Assembly: GCA_964533945.1 (NCBI GenBank)
Contig: CAZHPA010000034.1
Span: forward strand, 1 to 22,084
Origin: CAZHPA01 sp964533945
GTDB taxonomy: Bacteria > Bacillota > Clostridia > Lachnospirales > WRBF01
Direction: 5' to 3'
Length of the DNA stretch: 22,084 bases
Positions 8,418-16,224 of the stretch are shown here, in pieces; the stretch's first letter is position 1, and each line of letters starts with the position of its first letter. The translations under genes were made by a program, and so were the position numbers. The notes under the pieces were generated by a model that did not search any database, was not told where the DNA came from, and saw only the letters and a list, made by a program, of their open reading frames with translations.

Positions 8418-8440
8418 AGGTTAAGTTTTTTCTTTTCAAA

Positions 8441-8469
8441 TTGAAAAAAATGTGTTATATTGTTGTAAT
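8441..8469 (+). promoter_or_regulatory. Sigma-70 promoter of the bactofilin gene
   Basis: A -35 TTGAAA (8441-8446) and a -10 TGTAAT (8464-8469) are separated by 17 nt. It diverges from the minus-strand promoter at 8389-8417; the two -35 boxes are 23 bp apart. Confidence 0.65.
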
Positions 8470-8512
8470 AATTCAAATATAATTTGAAAATAAAACTGCG
8501 GAGGGAAAATTT

Positions 8513-8929
8513 ATGTTTTCAAGAAAAGCCGCAAAAAAACCGGACTTTGAAAACGTTGGAACGCTTTTAGGTGAAGGAATAGAATTTAGCAATGGCAACA
8601 TTAAAGGTTGCGGAAATATTCAAATAGATGGCATACTTAACGGAGATGTTGATATTGAAGGAAGCTTTGTTATTGGAGAAACAGGGCACGTTAAAGGCAA
8701 TGTAAACTGCTCGTCTTCTCAAATTTCAGGAAGGCTTGAAGGTAACATAATGGTTTTCGGGCTTTTGCACTTAAAAGATTCTGGAAATGTGCAAGGAAAT
8801 ATAGAATGTGGTTCAATTGTAATTGAGGAAAATGCTGTATTTTGTGGCAAATGCAACATGACAGGTAAAAATGAAAAGCGAAAAGCAAAGCATCAGCAAG
8901 AAGGAGATATAGGCGGGGGCGAGCAATAG
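8513..8929 (+). CDS. Bactofilin family cytoskeletal protein
   Basis: The 138-residue protein has short polar tails flanking a DUF583/bactofilin core (residues ~15-120). The core shows the right-handed beta-helix rhythm: GTLLGEGIEFSNGNIKGCG, IQIDGILNGDVDIEGSFVIGETGHVKGNV, then repeating ISGRLEGNI and GNVQGNIECGSIVIEE strands. Bactofilins polymerise without nucleotide into membrane-associated filaments that position cell-wall or polar factors. The start has a GGAGGG site (8500-8507) about 7 nt upstream. The gene is transcribed divergently from the secreted-protein operon and convergently with the glutamine synthetase operon. Its stop codon lies in the loop of the downstream terminator. Confidence 0.92.
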   Translation: MFSRKAAKKPDFENVGTLLGEGIEFSNGNIKGCGNIQIDGILNGDVDIEGSFVIGETGHVKGNVNCSSSQISGRLEGNIMVFGLLHLKDSGNVQGNIECGSIVIEENAVFCGKCNMTGKNEKRKAKHQQEGDIGGGEQ

Positions 8930-8940
8930 CCCTCGCCTAT
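8909..8940. terminator. Shared terminator between bactofilin and glutamine synthetase genes
   Basis: A 12-bp GC-rich stem pairs 8909-8920 (ATAGGCGGGGGC) with 8929-8940 (GCCCTCGCCTAT), with one G-U pair and an 8-nt loop. U-tracts are modest on both sides. The stem's ascending arm encodes the Gly-rich C-terminus of the bactofilin. It sits 5 bp from the minus-strand glnN stop, so it probably ends both convergent transcripts. Confidence 0.8.
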
Positions 8941-8945
8941 GTTGT

Positions 8946-11039
8946 TTATCTACTTTCTAAAAGCAATTCACCATATTTTGGGAAAGGCCAATATTGTTCG
9001 CTTGTAATTAATTCTAATTCATCTGCAACTTTTCGTAATTTTTCCATTTGCCCAACTACTGTTTCACTGCAATATTTTATTGTTGTTAAAATATTGGGTT
9101 CATTTTTCATATCGCAAACGGCTTGTTGTAAATTTTTTGTTTCTTTATGTAAGCTTGTTAAAAGAGCCGACAATTCTAAAACAATTGATTCTTCCAAATC
9201 ACAACAAGCTTCTTTAACGGCAGATTTTTTATTTAAAATTGTTTTGCAAATTTCATTTTCAAATGCTAAAACCGACGGAATTATTTGAGTTTTTGTCATT
9301 TCAAGCATAACTTGTGCTTCAATATTAATAGTTTTAATATATGTTTCAATTAATATTTCAAATCTCGAATGAACTTCAGCTTCTGTAAAAACTCCATGCT
9401 TATCAAATAATTGAACGTTCTTTTTGTTAATAAAGCGTGGGAGCGCCTCGGCTGTATTTTTTAAATTATAAAGCCCGCGTTTTGCGGCTTCCTTAACCCA
9501 TTCGTCACTATAGTTATTGCCGTTATATATAATTCTTTCGTGATTTCTAATTGTTTCTGCAATTAGCGTATTTAAGGCTTGTTTGAAATCTTTAGAATAT
9601 TCTAATCTATCGGCAAAAATCGAAAGAGATTCGGCAACAATTGTATTTAAAATAATATTTGGGCCTGCAATTGAAAAAGCAGAGCCAAGCATTCTAAATT
9701 CAAATTTATTTCCTGTAAATGCAAGTGGTGATGTTCTGTTTCTGTCTGTTGTGTCTTTTGGAAACTTAGGCAAAACATGAACGCCAATTTCCATTTCACA
9801 TTTTTCTTTGCTAAAGTAACTTGTCCTGTTTTTAATCGACTCTAAAATGTCGGTTAATTCATCGCCTAAAAAAACTGAAATAATAGCTGGTGGTGCTTCA
9901 TTTGCCCCCAAGCGCCAATCGTTTCCTGCGCTTGCTGCTGAAACACGCAAAAGGTCTTGATATTCGTCCACAGCTTTTATAAATGCACATAAAAACAGCA
10001 AAAACATAGCGTTATCTTCGGGAGAATCGCCCGGTTCTAAAAGGTTTGTTCCTTCATCTGTGCATAGTGACCAGTTGTTGTGCTTGCCCGAACCGTTAAC
10101 ATATGAAAAAGGCTTTTCGTGAAGAAGACACACTAAATCATGCCTACTTGCAACTTTTTTCATAAGTTCCATTGTAAGTTGATTGTGGTCTGTTGCAATG
10201 TTTGCAGAAGTAAATATTGAAGCCAATTCGTGTTGAGATGGTGCGGCCTCGTTGTGTTTTGTTTTAGATAAAATACCAAGCTTCCAAAGTTCCTCGTCAA
10301 GTTCTTTCATAAACGCCGAAACTCTTGGTTTAATAGTTCCAAAGTAGTGGTCTTCCATTTCTTGCCCTTTTGATGGTCTTGCGCCAAAAAGTGTTCTTCC
10401 GCAATATTTTAAATCTTTGCGTTTTTCATATAAATTTTTATCAATTAAAAAGTATTCTTGTTCTGGTCCAACGGTTGCTTCAACACGCCTAACCTCATTT
10501 TTGCCGAAAAGCTTTAAAATTCTAAGTGCTTGCTTGTTAAGTGCTTCCATAGAACGCAAAAGGGGCGTTTTTTTGTCAAGTGCTTCGCCGCCATATGCGC
10601 AAAAAGCTGTTGGTATACAAAGGCAACCATCTTTTATAAATGCAAAAGACGTTGGGTCCCATGCTGTGTAACCTCTTGCTTCAAAAGTTGCACGTAATCC
10701 ACCAGAAGGAAGGCTTGAAGCATCTGATTCGCCTTTAATTAATTCCTTGCCAGAAAATTCCATAATAACGCTGCCTTCTTGCGTTGGGGAAATAAAGCTT
10801 TCGTGCTTTTCGGCTGTTATGCCTGTCATAGGTTGAAACCAATGTGTAAAATGGGTAACGTTTTTGCCTATAGCCCAATCCTTCATTGCGTTGGCTACTA
10901 TGTTGGCAATGTTTATATCTAAACTTTTTCCTTCTTCTATAGCTTTCTTCATAGCTTTATATGTTTGATGTGGCAATCTTTCTCTCATTACAATATCATT
11001 AAAAACCATGCTACCAAAAATTTTTGAAACACTGCTCAA
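8946..11039 (-). CDS. glnN: Glutamine synthetase type III
   Basis: The 697-residue length is the GSIII size, far longer than type I (about 450). N-terminal GSIII signatures are IFGSMVFND (7-15) and WFQPMTG (67-73). Catalytic-domain motifs include GPEQEYFL (191-198), KHNEAAPSQHE (261-271, glutamate/ammonium site), NGSGKHNNWS (315-324) and the FTGNKFEFRMLGS block. The enzyme makes glutamine from glutamate, ammonia and ATP in the cytoplasm. The start is TTG at 11039, inside the TTGA that also holds the stop of the upstream helicase-loader gene; TAGGAG lies 10 nt upstream. The N-terminus fits GSIII homologues, so a later ATG is unlikely. Its place behind two replication genes is unusual and implies coupled translation. 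Confidence 0.96.
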   Translation of the reverse strand: MSSVSKIFGSMVFNDIVMRERLPHQTYKAMKKAIEEGKSLDINIANIVANAMKDWAIGKNVTHFTHWFQPMTGITAEKHESFISPTQEGSVIMEFSGKELIKGESDASSLPSGGLRATFEARGYTAWDPTSFAFIKDGCLCIPTAFCAYGGEALDKKTPLLRSMEALNKQALRILKLFGKNEVRRVEATVGPEQEYFLIDKNLYEKRKDLKYCGRTLFGARPSKGQEMEDHYFGTIKPRVSAFMKELDEELWKLGILSKTKHNEAAPSQHELASIFTSANIATDHNQLTMELMKKVASRHDLVCLLHEKPFSYVNGSGKHNNWSLCTDEGTNLLEPGDSPEDNAMFLLFLCAFIKAVDEYQDLLRVSAASAGNDWRLGANEAPPAIISVFLGDELTDILESIKNRTSYFSKEKCEMEIGVHVLPKFPKDTTDRNRTSPLAFTGNKFEFRMLGSAFSIAGPNIILNTIVAESLSIFADRLEYSKDFKQALNTLIAETIRNHERIIYNGNNYSDEWVKEAAKRGLYNLKNTAEALPRFINKKNVQLFDKHGVFTEAEVHSRFEILIETYIKTINIEAQVMLEMTKTQIIPSVLAFENEICKTILNKKSAVKEACCDLEESIVLELSALLTSLHKETKNLQQAVCDMKNEPNILTTIKYCSETVVGQMEKLRKVADELELITSEQYWPFPKYGELLLESR

Positions 11040-12025
11040 TTTTTTTCAACTCCTAATTTTTTTTTTATAAGTCTAATATCTTCGCCGAAAAGTTGTATTC
11101 TTACATAATCGGCTCCAAAGATCCTTGAAACAATTCTATCAGAATACATATCTTGAAGTTCGTTAGGGGAAAAATTTGTTGAAATAACTGTTGATTTTTG
11201 CGTTATAATTCTTGAATTAATAATATTAAACAATTCTGTGCCTGAAACAATCGTTGAAACTTCAGTTCCTAAATCATCAATAATAAGCAAATCTGCATTA
11301 AAAATCATATTATTTTCTTTTATGTTGTTGTTAAAATAACATTCTTTTAATTCTTTAAAAAGCTTAGGTGCTGTGGTATATAATACAGTGCAACCTTTTT
11401 CAAGTATTTCTTTTGCAATGCAATTGCATAAAAATGTTTTGCCCAGTCCTGTATTTCCATAAATAACTAAATTTACACATTTTTTACCAAAAACTTCAAC
11501 AAACCTTTTGCAAATGCTATATGCGCGTTCTGCGTTTTCTTTGGGCGATTTATTAAATAGCACGTCAACTTCTTCCGAATAATTATTAATATTGAATGTA
11601 TTAAAATTTTCATGCTTTAAAATATCTTTTTTTAGGTTAGACATTCCAAAATATCTGTCAATTAACTTTTGTTTAAAACATCGACAAGGTTTGTTTTCAA
11701 TAAATCCCAAGTCTTCGCAAATTCCACACTCATGGCTTTGCTTCAAATAGTTTTTAGAAAAATTGTTTTCAATAAGCAATTTTTCTTGCTGTTGCTTTAA
11801 GGTGTTAATTTTTTCTTTTGCATTTAAAACAAATTCTTTTGCATTAGGAGAAAAAACTTGTTCAAATAAGCTTGAATATATTTTTTGAATTTCTATTTCG
11901 ATATATTTAATTTGAGGAACTTTTTGATGAACTTCACTAATTCTTGCATCTAACTGTGCTTTTGTTTTTGTTCTTGTTCTTTCTAAATCATTTAAAACTT
12001 CTAAATATATTTTTTTTTGCTCCAA
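11036..12025 (-). CDS. dnaC: DnaC/DnaI-like AAA+ ATPase, replicative helicase loader
   Basis: The 329-residue protein has an N-terminal coiled region (~1-90). A cysteine cluster of zinc-finger type follows (Cys100, Cys103, Cys114, Cys116: CGIC and CRCF). Then comes an AAA+ ATPase with Walker A GNTGLGKT (190-197), Walker B LLIIDDLG (246-253), sensor-1 STN (282-284) and arginines around 297-301. This matches DnaC/IstB-family loaders that deliver the hexameric helicase to the origin. IstB of transposons shares the ATPase, but no istA or IS ends are present. The start is TTG at 12025, behind AGGAGGGAGG. It lies 21 nt after the DnaD-like gene, whose family acts just upstream of the loader in primosome assembly. 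The symbol follows clostridial usage; dnaI would be the B. subtilis name. Confidence 0.88.
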   Translation of the reverse strand: MEQKKIYLEVLNDLERTRTKTKAQLDARISEVHQKVPQIKYIEIEIQKIYSSLFEQVFSPNAKEFVLNAKEKINTLKQQQEKLLIENNFSKNYLKQSHECGICEDLGFIENKPCRCFKQKLIDRYFGMSNLKKDILKHENFNTFNINNYSEEVDVLFNKSPKENAERAYSICKRFVEVFGKKCVNLVIYGNTGLGKTFLCNCIAKEILEKGCTVLYTTAPKLFKELKECYFNNNIKENNMIFNADLLIIDDLGTEVSTIVSGTELFNIINSRIITQKSTVISTNFSPNELQDMYSDRIVSRIFGADYVRIQLFGEDIRLIKKKLGVEKN

Positions 12026-12046
12026 AGTCCTCCCTCCTAAGTTTTT

Positions 12047-13027
12047 CTAGCTTTTTAAAAATTGCTCTAAATATTCATCTTCAACTTCTGAAATTTTATC
12101 GTAATCCCATTTTCTTTGCTTAAAATTAACAAAACGATTTATTTTAACAGGAGCTTTTTTTCCATTTTTTAATTTGAACTTTTCATCTTCAAGTTTTGCT
12201 TGTTCTGCAGTTTTAATACTATTTTCTTTCCAACTTTCTAATATTTTATCAACGTACGAAAAATTTGGCTCGCTTATCTTAATAATTGTTTTTTCGCAAG
12301 CTATTAATATTAACTCAAGTGGCATATTAAATTCTGTAAGCCATTTTTCCATATATTCCATTTGAACAGGTGCAGGAGTTCTTCTTGAAAGTCCCAATGC
12401 TTTCATAATTTCCTTAAATTCAAATTTAGAAGCTTCAACATATTGTTCTGCTGCTTCAATGCTTCTAATATCATTTTCAGCCCAGCTTGTAGCAACCTTT
12501 TCAATATAGCTAACGTTTCTTTTCTCTTTGTCTGCGTAGTGTTTAAGCAAAAATAGAACAACATCAATAGGAAGCCTTAACCATTCATAAAAACCAAAAA
12601 TTGTTTCTAAATCATTAAATGTTAAATATTTTCCAAGTATTTTTTCGGCTTCCGAAAACAAGTTAGCTATTCTTTCATCCTTTTGTTTGTAAATTTCAAG
12701 CTCTTGAGGGCTATATGTTGGGCGGACACCATTTTTTATTTTTGCTGCAACACGTTTAACTATAGGGAGAAATTCAATTGAAAAAGTTTCATCTTCCTCA
12801 ACAACTTTAATTATTCCTTCGTCTTGCCAATATTTTAGGCAATTAAGAAGTTCTATTTTTTTTAAATTTAGTTTTTCTGAAACATCTTTAATGCAAAATT
12901 CAAATATTCCTGCCTGCCCGTATCTGTAAAAAAATATGTAAACAACTGAAGATGTCGAACTAGCAAACGGCATATATTCATCTATAAATATATTAGGTAT
13001 TGCCGTGCTAAAAAGATTATTAGTCAT
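12047..13027 (-). CDS. DnaD/DnaB-like replication initiation protein
   Basis: The 326-residue protein starts at ATG 13027, where CGGAGG lies 7 nt upstream. The reading frame could extend 16 codons to a TTG, but that region holds the -10 box and no ribosome binding site. Residues ~1-100 look like the winged-helix N-terminal domain (YIFFYRYGQAG, VSEKLNLKKIELLNCLKYWQDEGII). Two DnaD-type helical domains follow (around 125-200 and 205-275), with AEKILGKYLT...ETIFGFYEWLRLP and WLTEFNMPLELILIACE. A short basic tail (KRFVNFKQRKWDYD) closes it. Family members remodel origin DNA and help load the replicative helicase. It is the first gene of the operon with the helicase loader and glnN. Confidence 0.85.
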   Translation of the reverse strand: MTNNLFSTAIPNIFIDEYMPFASSTSSVVYIFFYRYGQAGIFEFCIKDVSEKLNLKKIELLNCLKYWQDEGIIKVVEEDETFSIEFLPIVKRVAAKIKNGVRPTYSPQELEIYKQKDERIANLFSEAEKILGKYLTFNDLETIFGFYEWLRLPIDVVLFLLKHYADKEKRNVSYIEKVATSWAENDIRSIEAAEQYVEASKFEFKEIMKALGLSRRTPAPVQMEYMEKWLTEFNMPLELILIACEKTIIKISEPNFSYVDKILESWKENSIKTAEQAKLEDEKFKLKNGKKAPVKINRFVNFKQRKWDYDKISEVEDEYLEQFLKS

Positions 13028-13064
13028 ATGACAGCCTCCGTTTCTTTCTTTTTTGCCCTTTGAC

Positions 13065-13091
13065 ATTATAACCAAACCAATATTATATCAA
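13065..13091 (-). promoter_or_regulatory. Probable promoter of the dnaD-like/dnaC/glnN operon
   Basis: A consensus TATAAT (13070-13065, minus strand) lies about 38 nt upstream of the ATG. Upstream boxes are imperfect: TTGATA (13091-13086) at 15 nt or TTTGAT (13092-13087) at 16 nt. A second TATAAT-like box overlaps 13083-13088. Confidence 0.5.
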
Positions 13092-13126
13092 ACATTTTTA
13101 AAAAAAGCAATTTCAATAAAATAAAT

Positions 13127-13156
13127 AAAAGCCTTGATTTAAGACTCAAGGCTTTT
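13127..13156 (-). terminator. Terminator of murC, overlapping its stop codon
   Basis: A perfect 11-bp stem (AAAAGCCTTGA on the minus strand, 13156-13146, pairing with 13137-13127) closes an 8-nt loop containing most of the murC stop codon. A U-rich tract follows on the minus strand below 13127. Confidence 0.9.
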
Positions 13157-14518
13157 GTTAACAATATTTTCTCCAAGTATATATACGTCTCCGGCTCCCA
13201 TAGTTATAAGTAAATCATCTTTAACGCAAGTTTTAAGTAAAAAGTTTTGTGCTTCTTCAAAAGAAGAAAAGTAATGTGCATTTCCTTTAAGCTTATTAAT
13301 TTTATCGGCCAAATGTTTAGAATGAACAACACCCAAATCTTTTTCTCTTGCAGAATAAATATCTAAAATAATTATTTCGTCTGCGTTTTCAAAAGAATTT
13401 GCAAAGTCATCTAAAAGGTTTATTGTTCTTGTGTATGTGTGAGGCTGGAAAACACAAAACAATTTACGGTGTTTGCTTTTTTTGGCAGCGGCAAGTGTTG
13501 CTTTAATTTCTGTTGGGTGGTGTGCATAGTCGTCTACAACTGTTACGCCATTAAAGCTTCCTTTAAATTCGTAGCGCCTTTTTGCACCAATAAATGATTC
13601 AAGCCCTTTAATAATTTTTGAAACATCAATTCCAAGCTCATATGCGCAAGCAAATGCCGCAATGCAATTGTGTGCGTTATGTATGCCTATAACTTTTAAA
13701 GAAAGGCGGCATATTTTTTGCCCGTGCCTAACAATATCAAAAGAACTGCAGCCGTTTTCATCAAACAAAATGTTTTCGCAAAACCAATTTGAATTTTTAT
13801 TGCCATATGTTATAATGCGGCATTTTAAATTTTTAGTTATATTGTCTAAATTTTCAATGTTGCCGTTTATAACTAAAAAGCCGTCTTCTTTAATATTGTT
13901 CGCAAACTCATTAAAAGATGCTTCAATATGAGAAATGTCTTTAAAAAAATCTAAATGGTCTGGTTCTATATTTAAAATTATTCCGGCTTTAGGTTTAAAT
14001 TTTAAAAAGCTGTTAAAATATTCGCAAGCTTCAATAACCATATATTGCTCGCCGCCTATTAAAAAACTGGAATTTATTGAAGGAACAATTCCGCCTATTG
14101 TAACAGTTGGGTTTTTATCTGCTGCAATTAATATTTCTGCAACCATAGAAGACGTTGAAGTTTTGCCGTGCGTTCCCGAAATACAAATTGGGCATTTATA
14201 GCTTTGCATCATTACGCCCAACAAAAATGCCCTATCAACTATTTTAATATTTTTTTGCTTTGCAGCAATTATTTCGGGGTTATCTTCTTTAATTGCCGCT
14301 GTATAAACAACAAGCTCTATGTCATTTGTTATATTTTTTTGTTCATGAGAAAGAAAAACATTTATTCCAATTTGTTTTAAGTGTTTAATAATGTCCGAGT
14401 CTGTGGCATCTGAACCACTTATGGCATAGCCGTTTTTATGTAAAATTTCAGCAAGCCCGCTCATGCTTATGCCACCAATTCCAATAAAGTGTACTCGCTT
14501 TGTATTGTTTAAGTTCAT
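13139..14518 (-). CDS. murC: UDP-N-acetylmuramate--L-alanine ligase
   Basis: The 459-residue length is normal for MurC. The N-terminal UDP-binding Rossmann domain carries GIGGISMSGLA (13-23) and ISGSD (33-37). The ATP-binding loop is SGTHGKTS (114-121). The central domain has EACEYFNSF and IEPDHLDFF, and the C-terminal domain has VDDYAHHPTEI with the H-x-R-type PHTYTRT segment. MurC adds L-Ala to UDP-MurNAc, the first peptide step of peptidoglycan precursor synthesis, in the cytoplasm. The ATG has GAGG 8 nt upstream. The gene stands alone between its own terminator and an AT-rich divergent intergenic region shared with glgC. Confidence 0.97.
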   Translation of the reverse strand: MNLNNTKRVHFIGIGGISMSGLAEILHKNGYAISGSDATDSDIIKHLKQIGINVFLSHEQKNITNDIELVVYTAAIKEDNPEIIAAKQKNIKIVDRAFLLGVMMQSYKCPICISGTHGKTSTSSMVAEILIAADKNPTVTIGGIVPSINSSFLIGGEQYMVIEACEYFNSFLKFKPKAGIILNIEPDHLDFFKDISHIEASFNEFANNIKEDGFLVINGNIENLDNITKNLKCRIITYGNKNSNWFCENILFDENGCSSFDIVRHGQKICRLSLKVIGIHNAHNCIAAFACAYELGIDVSKIIKGLESFIGAKRRYEFKGSFNGVTVVDDYAHHPTEIKATLAAAKKSKHRKLFCVFQPHTYTRTINLLDDFANSFENADEIIILDIYSAREKDLGVVHSKHLADKINKLKGNAHYFSSFEEAQNFLLKTCVKDDLLITMGAGDVYILGENIVNKSLES

Positions 14519-14566
14519 TTTTTAAGCCTCTTTCTAAACGAGATATAAATAAATATATAAAAAAAT

Positions 14567-14596
14567 ATTTTACTATATTATAATAATTTACTACAA
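14567..14596 (-). promoter_or_regulatory. Candidate murC promoter
   Basis: On the minus strand TTGTAG (14596-14591) and TAAAAT (14572-14567) are 18 nt apart, placing a start site about 45 nt upstream of the murC ATG. The region is so AT-rich that other box pairs are possible. Confidence 0.35.
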
Positions 14597-14675
14597 CACC
14601 TAAAAATATGCAAATATTTTGAAAATTGTTCCAAAAATATTAGTTAATATTTGGATAAAAATTTATTTAATTTAG

Positions 14676-14705
14676 TTGAAAAAAGGACGACACATATGTT
14701 ATAAT
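14676..14705 (+). promoter_or_regulatory. Sigma-70 promoter upstream of glgC (distal)
   Basis: A -35 TTGAAA (14676-14681) and a consensus -10 TATAAT (14700-14705) are separated by 18 nt. It would give a leader of about 220 nt. A small hairpin, ACAATG/CATTGT with a 5-nt loop, lies just after the -10 at about 14711-14727. Confidence 0.65.
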
Positions 14706-14757
14706 TCTTTTACAATGATAAGCATTGTTAAATTTTAATAAATTTATTAATTTATAT

Positions 14758-14786
14758 TTGGGTTTTGTAGTAATAATTCATATTAT
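14758..14786 (+). promoter_or_regulatory. Second candidate promoter upstream of glgC (proximal)
   Basis: TTGGGT (14758-14763) and TATTAT (14781-14786) are separated by 17 nt, giving a possible second start site about 140 nt upstream of glgC. Confidence 0.4.
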
Positions 14787-14815
14787 TTTAAGCGTTTTTG
14801 TCTATTTTCTATCAA

Positions 14816-14853
14816 TTTTAGAATTTTAGAGTTTTAGAATTTTAGAATTCTAG
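14816..14853 (+). repeat. 8-nt tandem repeat in the glgC leader
   Basis: The unit TTTTAGAA occurs four times in a row (14816-14847), one copy with a single change to TTTTAGAG, then decays into TTCTAG. It lies inside the glgC 5' leader, downstream of both candidate promoters. Confidence 0.8.
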
Positions 14854-14931
14854 CTTTAATAGTATTCAAATTAACGCTTTAAATGTTTTTAACATTAGGT
14901 AAACAAAATATAGGCAGGTAGGTGATTTTTT

Positions 14932-16224
14932 ATGAGAAAAAAAGAAATGATAGCAATGCTTTTAGCAGGTGGGCAAGGTAGCAGACTTGGAGTTTTAACA
15001 ACAACAAAAGCCAAACCTGCTGTTTCTTTTGGTGGAAAATATAAGATTATAGATTTTCCTATGAGTAACTGCATTAATTCGGGTGTAGATACTGTTGGCG
15101 TGTTAACTCAATACGAACCGCTATCTTTAAATCAGCATATTGGAATTGGCATTCCTTGGGATTTAGATAGAAGAAATGGCGGCGTTACTATTTTAGCTCC
15201 TCATATGAAAGTTGATACGGGAGAATTTTATTCCGGAACGGCAAACGCTATTTTTCAAAATTTGCACTATATAGATACATATAACCCTGAATGCGTGCTT
15301 ATTTTGTCGGGCGACCATATATACAAAATGGATTATTCAAAAATGCTTGACTTTCATAAAAAAAATAATGTTGATGCAACCATTGCTGTCTTAGAAGTTC
15401 CAATTGAAGAAGCTTGCCGCTTTGGCATTATGAATGCTGACGAAAATGACAAAATATATGAATTTGAAGAAAAACCCGAAAACCCAAAAAGTAACCTTGC
15501 TTCTATGGGAATTTACATTTTCACATGGGAAAAATTAAGAGACGCTTTAATTAGAGATAACAAACTACACCCCGACAGCGACTTTGGAAAACACATTATT
15601 CCTTTAATGCTTGAAGAAAATATGCGCCTTTTTGCATATCGCTTTAACGGATACTGGAAAGACGTGGGAACTATAGAATCGTATTGGGCAGCAAATATGG
15701 AATTAATACGTGCATTGCCCGAATTTAACTTATACGACGACTTTTGGCAAATATACACAGATGCCGACCATCAACCACCTTTATACACAGGCCCAAAAAG
15801 CGAAGTTAGAACAAGCTTAATTTCTGAAGGTTGCGAAATTTACGGCTCTGTTTTTAATTCTGTTTTAGGACCTGAAGTTTTTGTTGATGAAGGCGCTGTT
15901 ATACGTGATTCTATAATTATGGAGCGCTGTAAAATTGGCAAAGATTCTATTATAGACCGTTGTATTCTTGATGAAGGTTGCAACATAGGGCAAAATGTTA
16001 CTATGGGGCGAGGAGACAATGTGCCAAATGCCCAAAAACCCGATGTGTACGATACAGGAATAACAGTTTTGGGGCATAACGCCACCGTTCCAGATAACGT
16101 AACAATTGGAAAAAATTGCGTTATTTATGGTGAAACAAAAGAAGAAGATTATAAGCATAACGGCATAGAAAAAATCCTTGAAAGCGGCGGCAGTATTATT
16201 ATCGAAGACGAGGTGATTGTATGA
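14932..16224 (+). CDS. glgC: Glucose-1-phosphate adenylyltransferase (ADP-glucose pyrophosphorylase), catalytic subunit
   Basis: The 430-residue protein makes ADP-glucose, the glucosyl donor for glycogen synthase. The nucleotidyltransferase domain has LAGGQGSRL (11-19), the KPAVSFGGKYKIIDF block (28-42), and SGDHIYKMDY (126-135) with the metal-binding Asp intact. It also has the EEKPENP and WKDVGTIESY segments that bind sugar phosphate. Residues ~290-410 are a left-handed beta-helix of hexapeptide repeats. The C-terminus runs about 25 residues beyond typical versions. The ATG follows AGGTAGGTGA. The stop overlaps the start of glgD by 4 nt (ATGA), so the two subunits are probably made in step. 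Confidence 0.96.
   Translation: MRKKEMIAMLLAGGQGSRLGVLTTTKAKPAVSFGGKYKIIDFPMSNCINSGVDTVGVLTQYEPLSLNQHIGIGIPWDLDRRNGGVTILAPHMKVDTGEFYSGTANAIFQNLHYIDTYNPECVLILSGDHIYKMDYSKMLDFHKKNNVDATIAVLEVPIEEACRFGIMNADENDKIYEFEEKPENPKSNLASMGIYIFTWEKLRDALIRDNKLHPDSDFGKHIIPLMLEENMRLFAYRFNGYWKDVGTIESYWAANMELIRALPEFNLYDDFWQIYTDADHQPPLYTGPKSEVRTSLISEGCEIYGSVFNSVLGPEVFVDEGAVIRDSIIMERCKIGKDSIIDRCILDEGCNIGQNVTMGRGDNVPNAQKPDVYDTGITVLGHNATVPDNVTIGKNCVIYGETKEEDYKHNGIEKILESGGSIIIEDEVIV

Noticed and set aside
11036..12025. IstB-type transposition helper instead of a helicase loader
   Set aside because: No istA, no terminal repeats, and the neighbour is a DnaD-like replication protein.
13028..13075. TTG-initiated extension of the DnaD-like protein by 16 residues
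   Set aside because: The extension contains the -10 box and no ribosome binding site, whereas the ATG at 13027 has CGGAGG 7 nt upstream.
14519..14931. Riboswitch or T-box in the murC-glgC intergenic region
   Set aside because: No T-box core, no conserved riboswitch elements and no terminator/antiterminator pair could be identified by eye.
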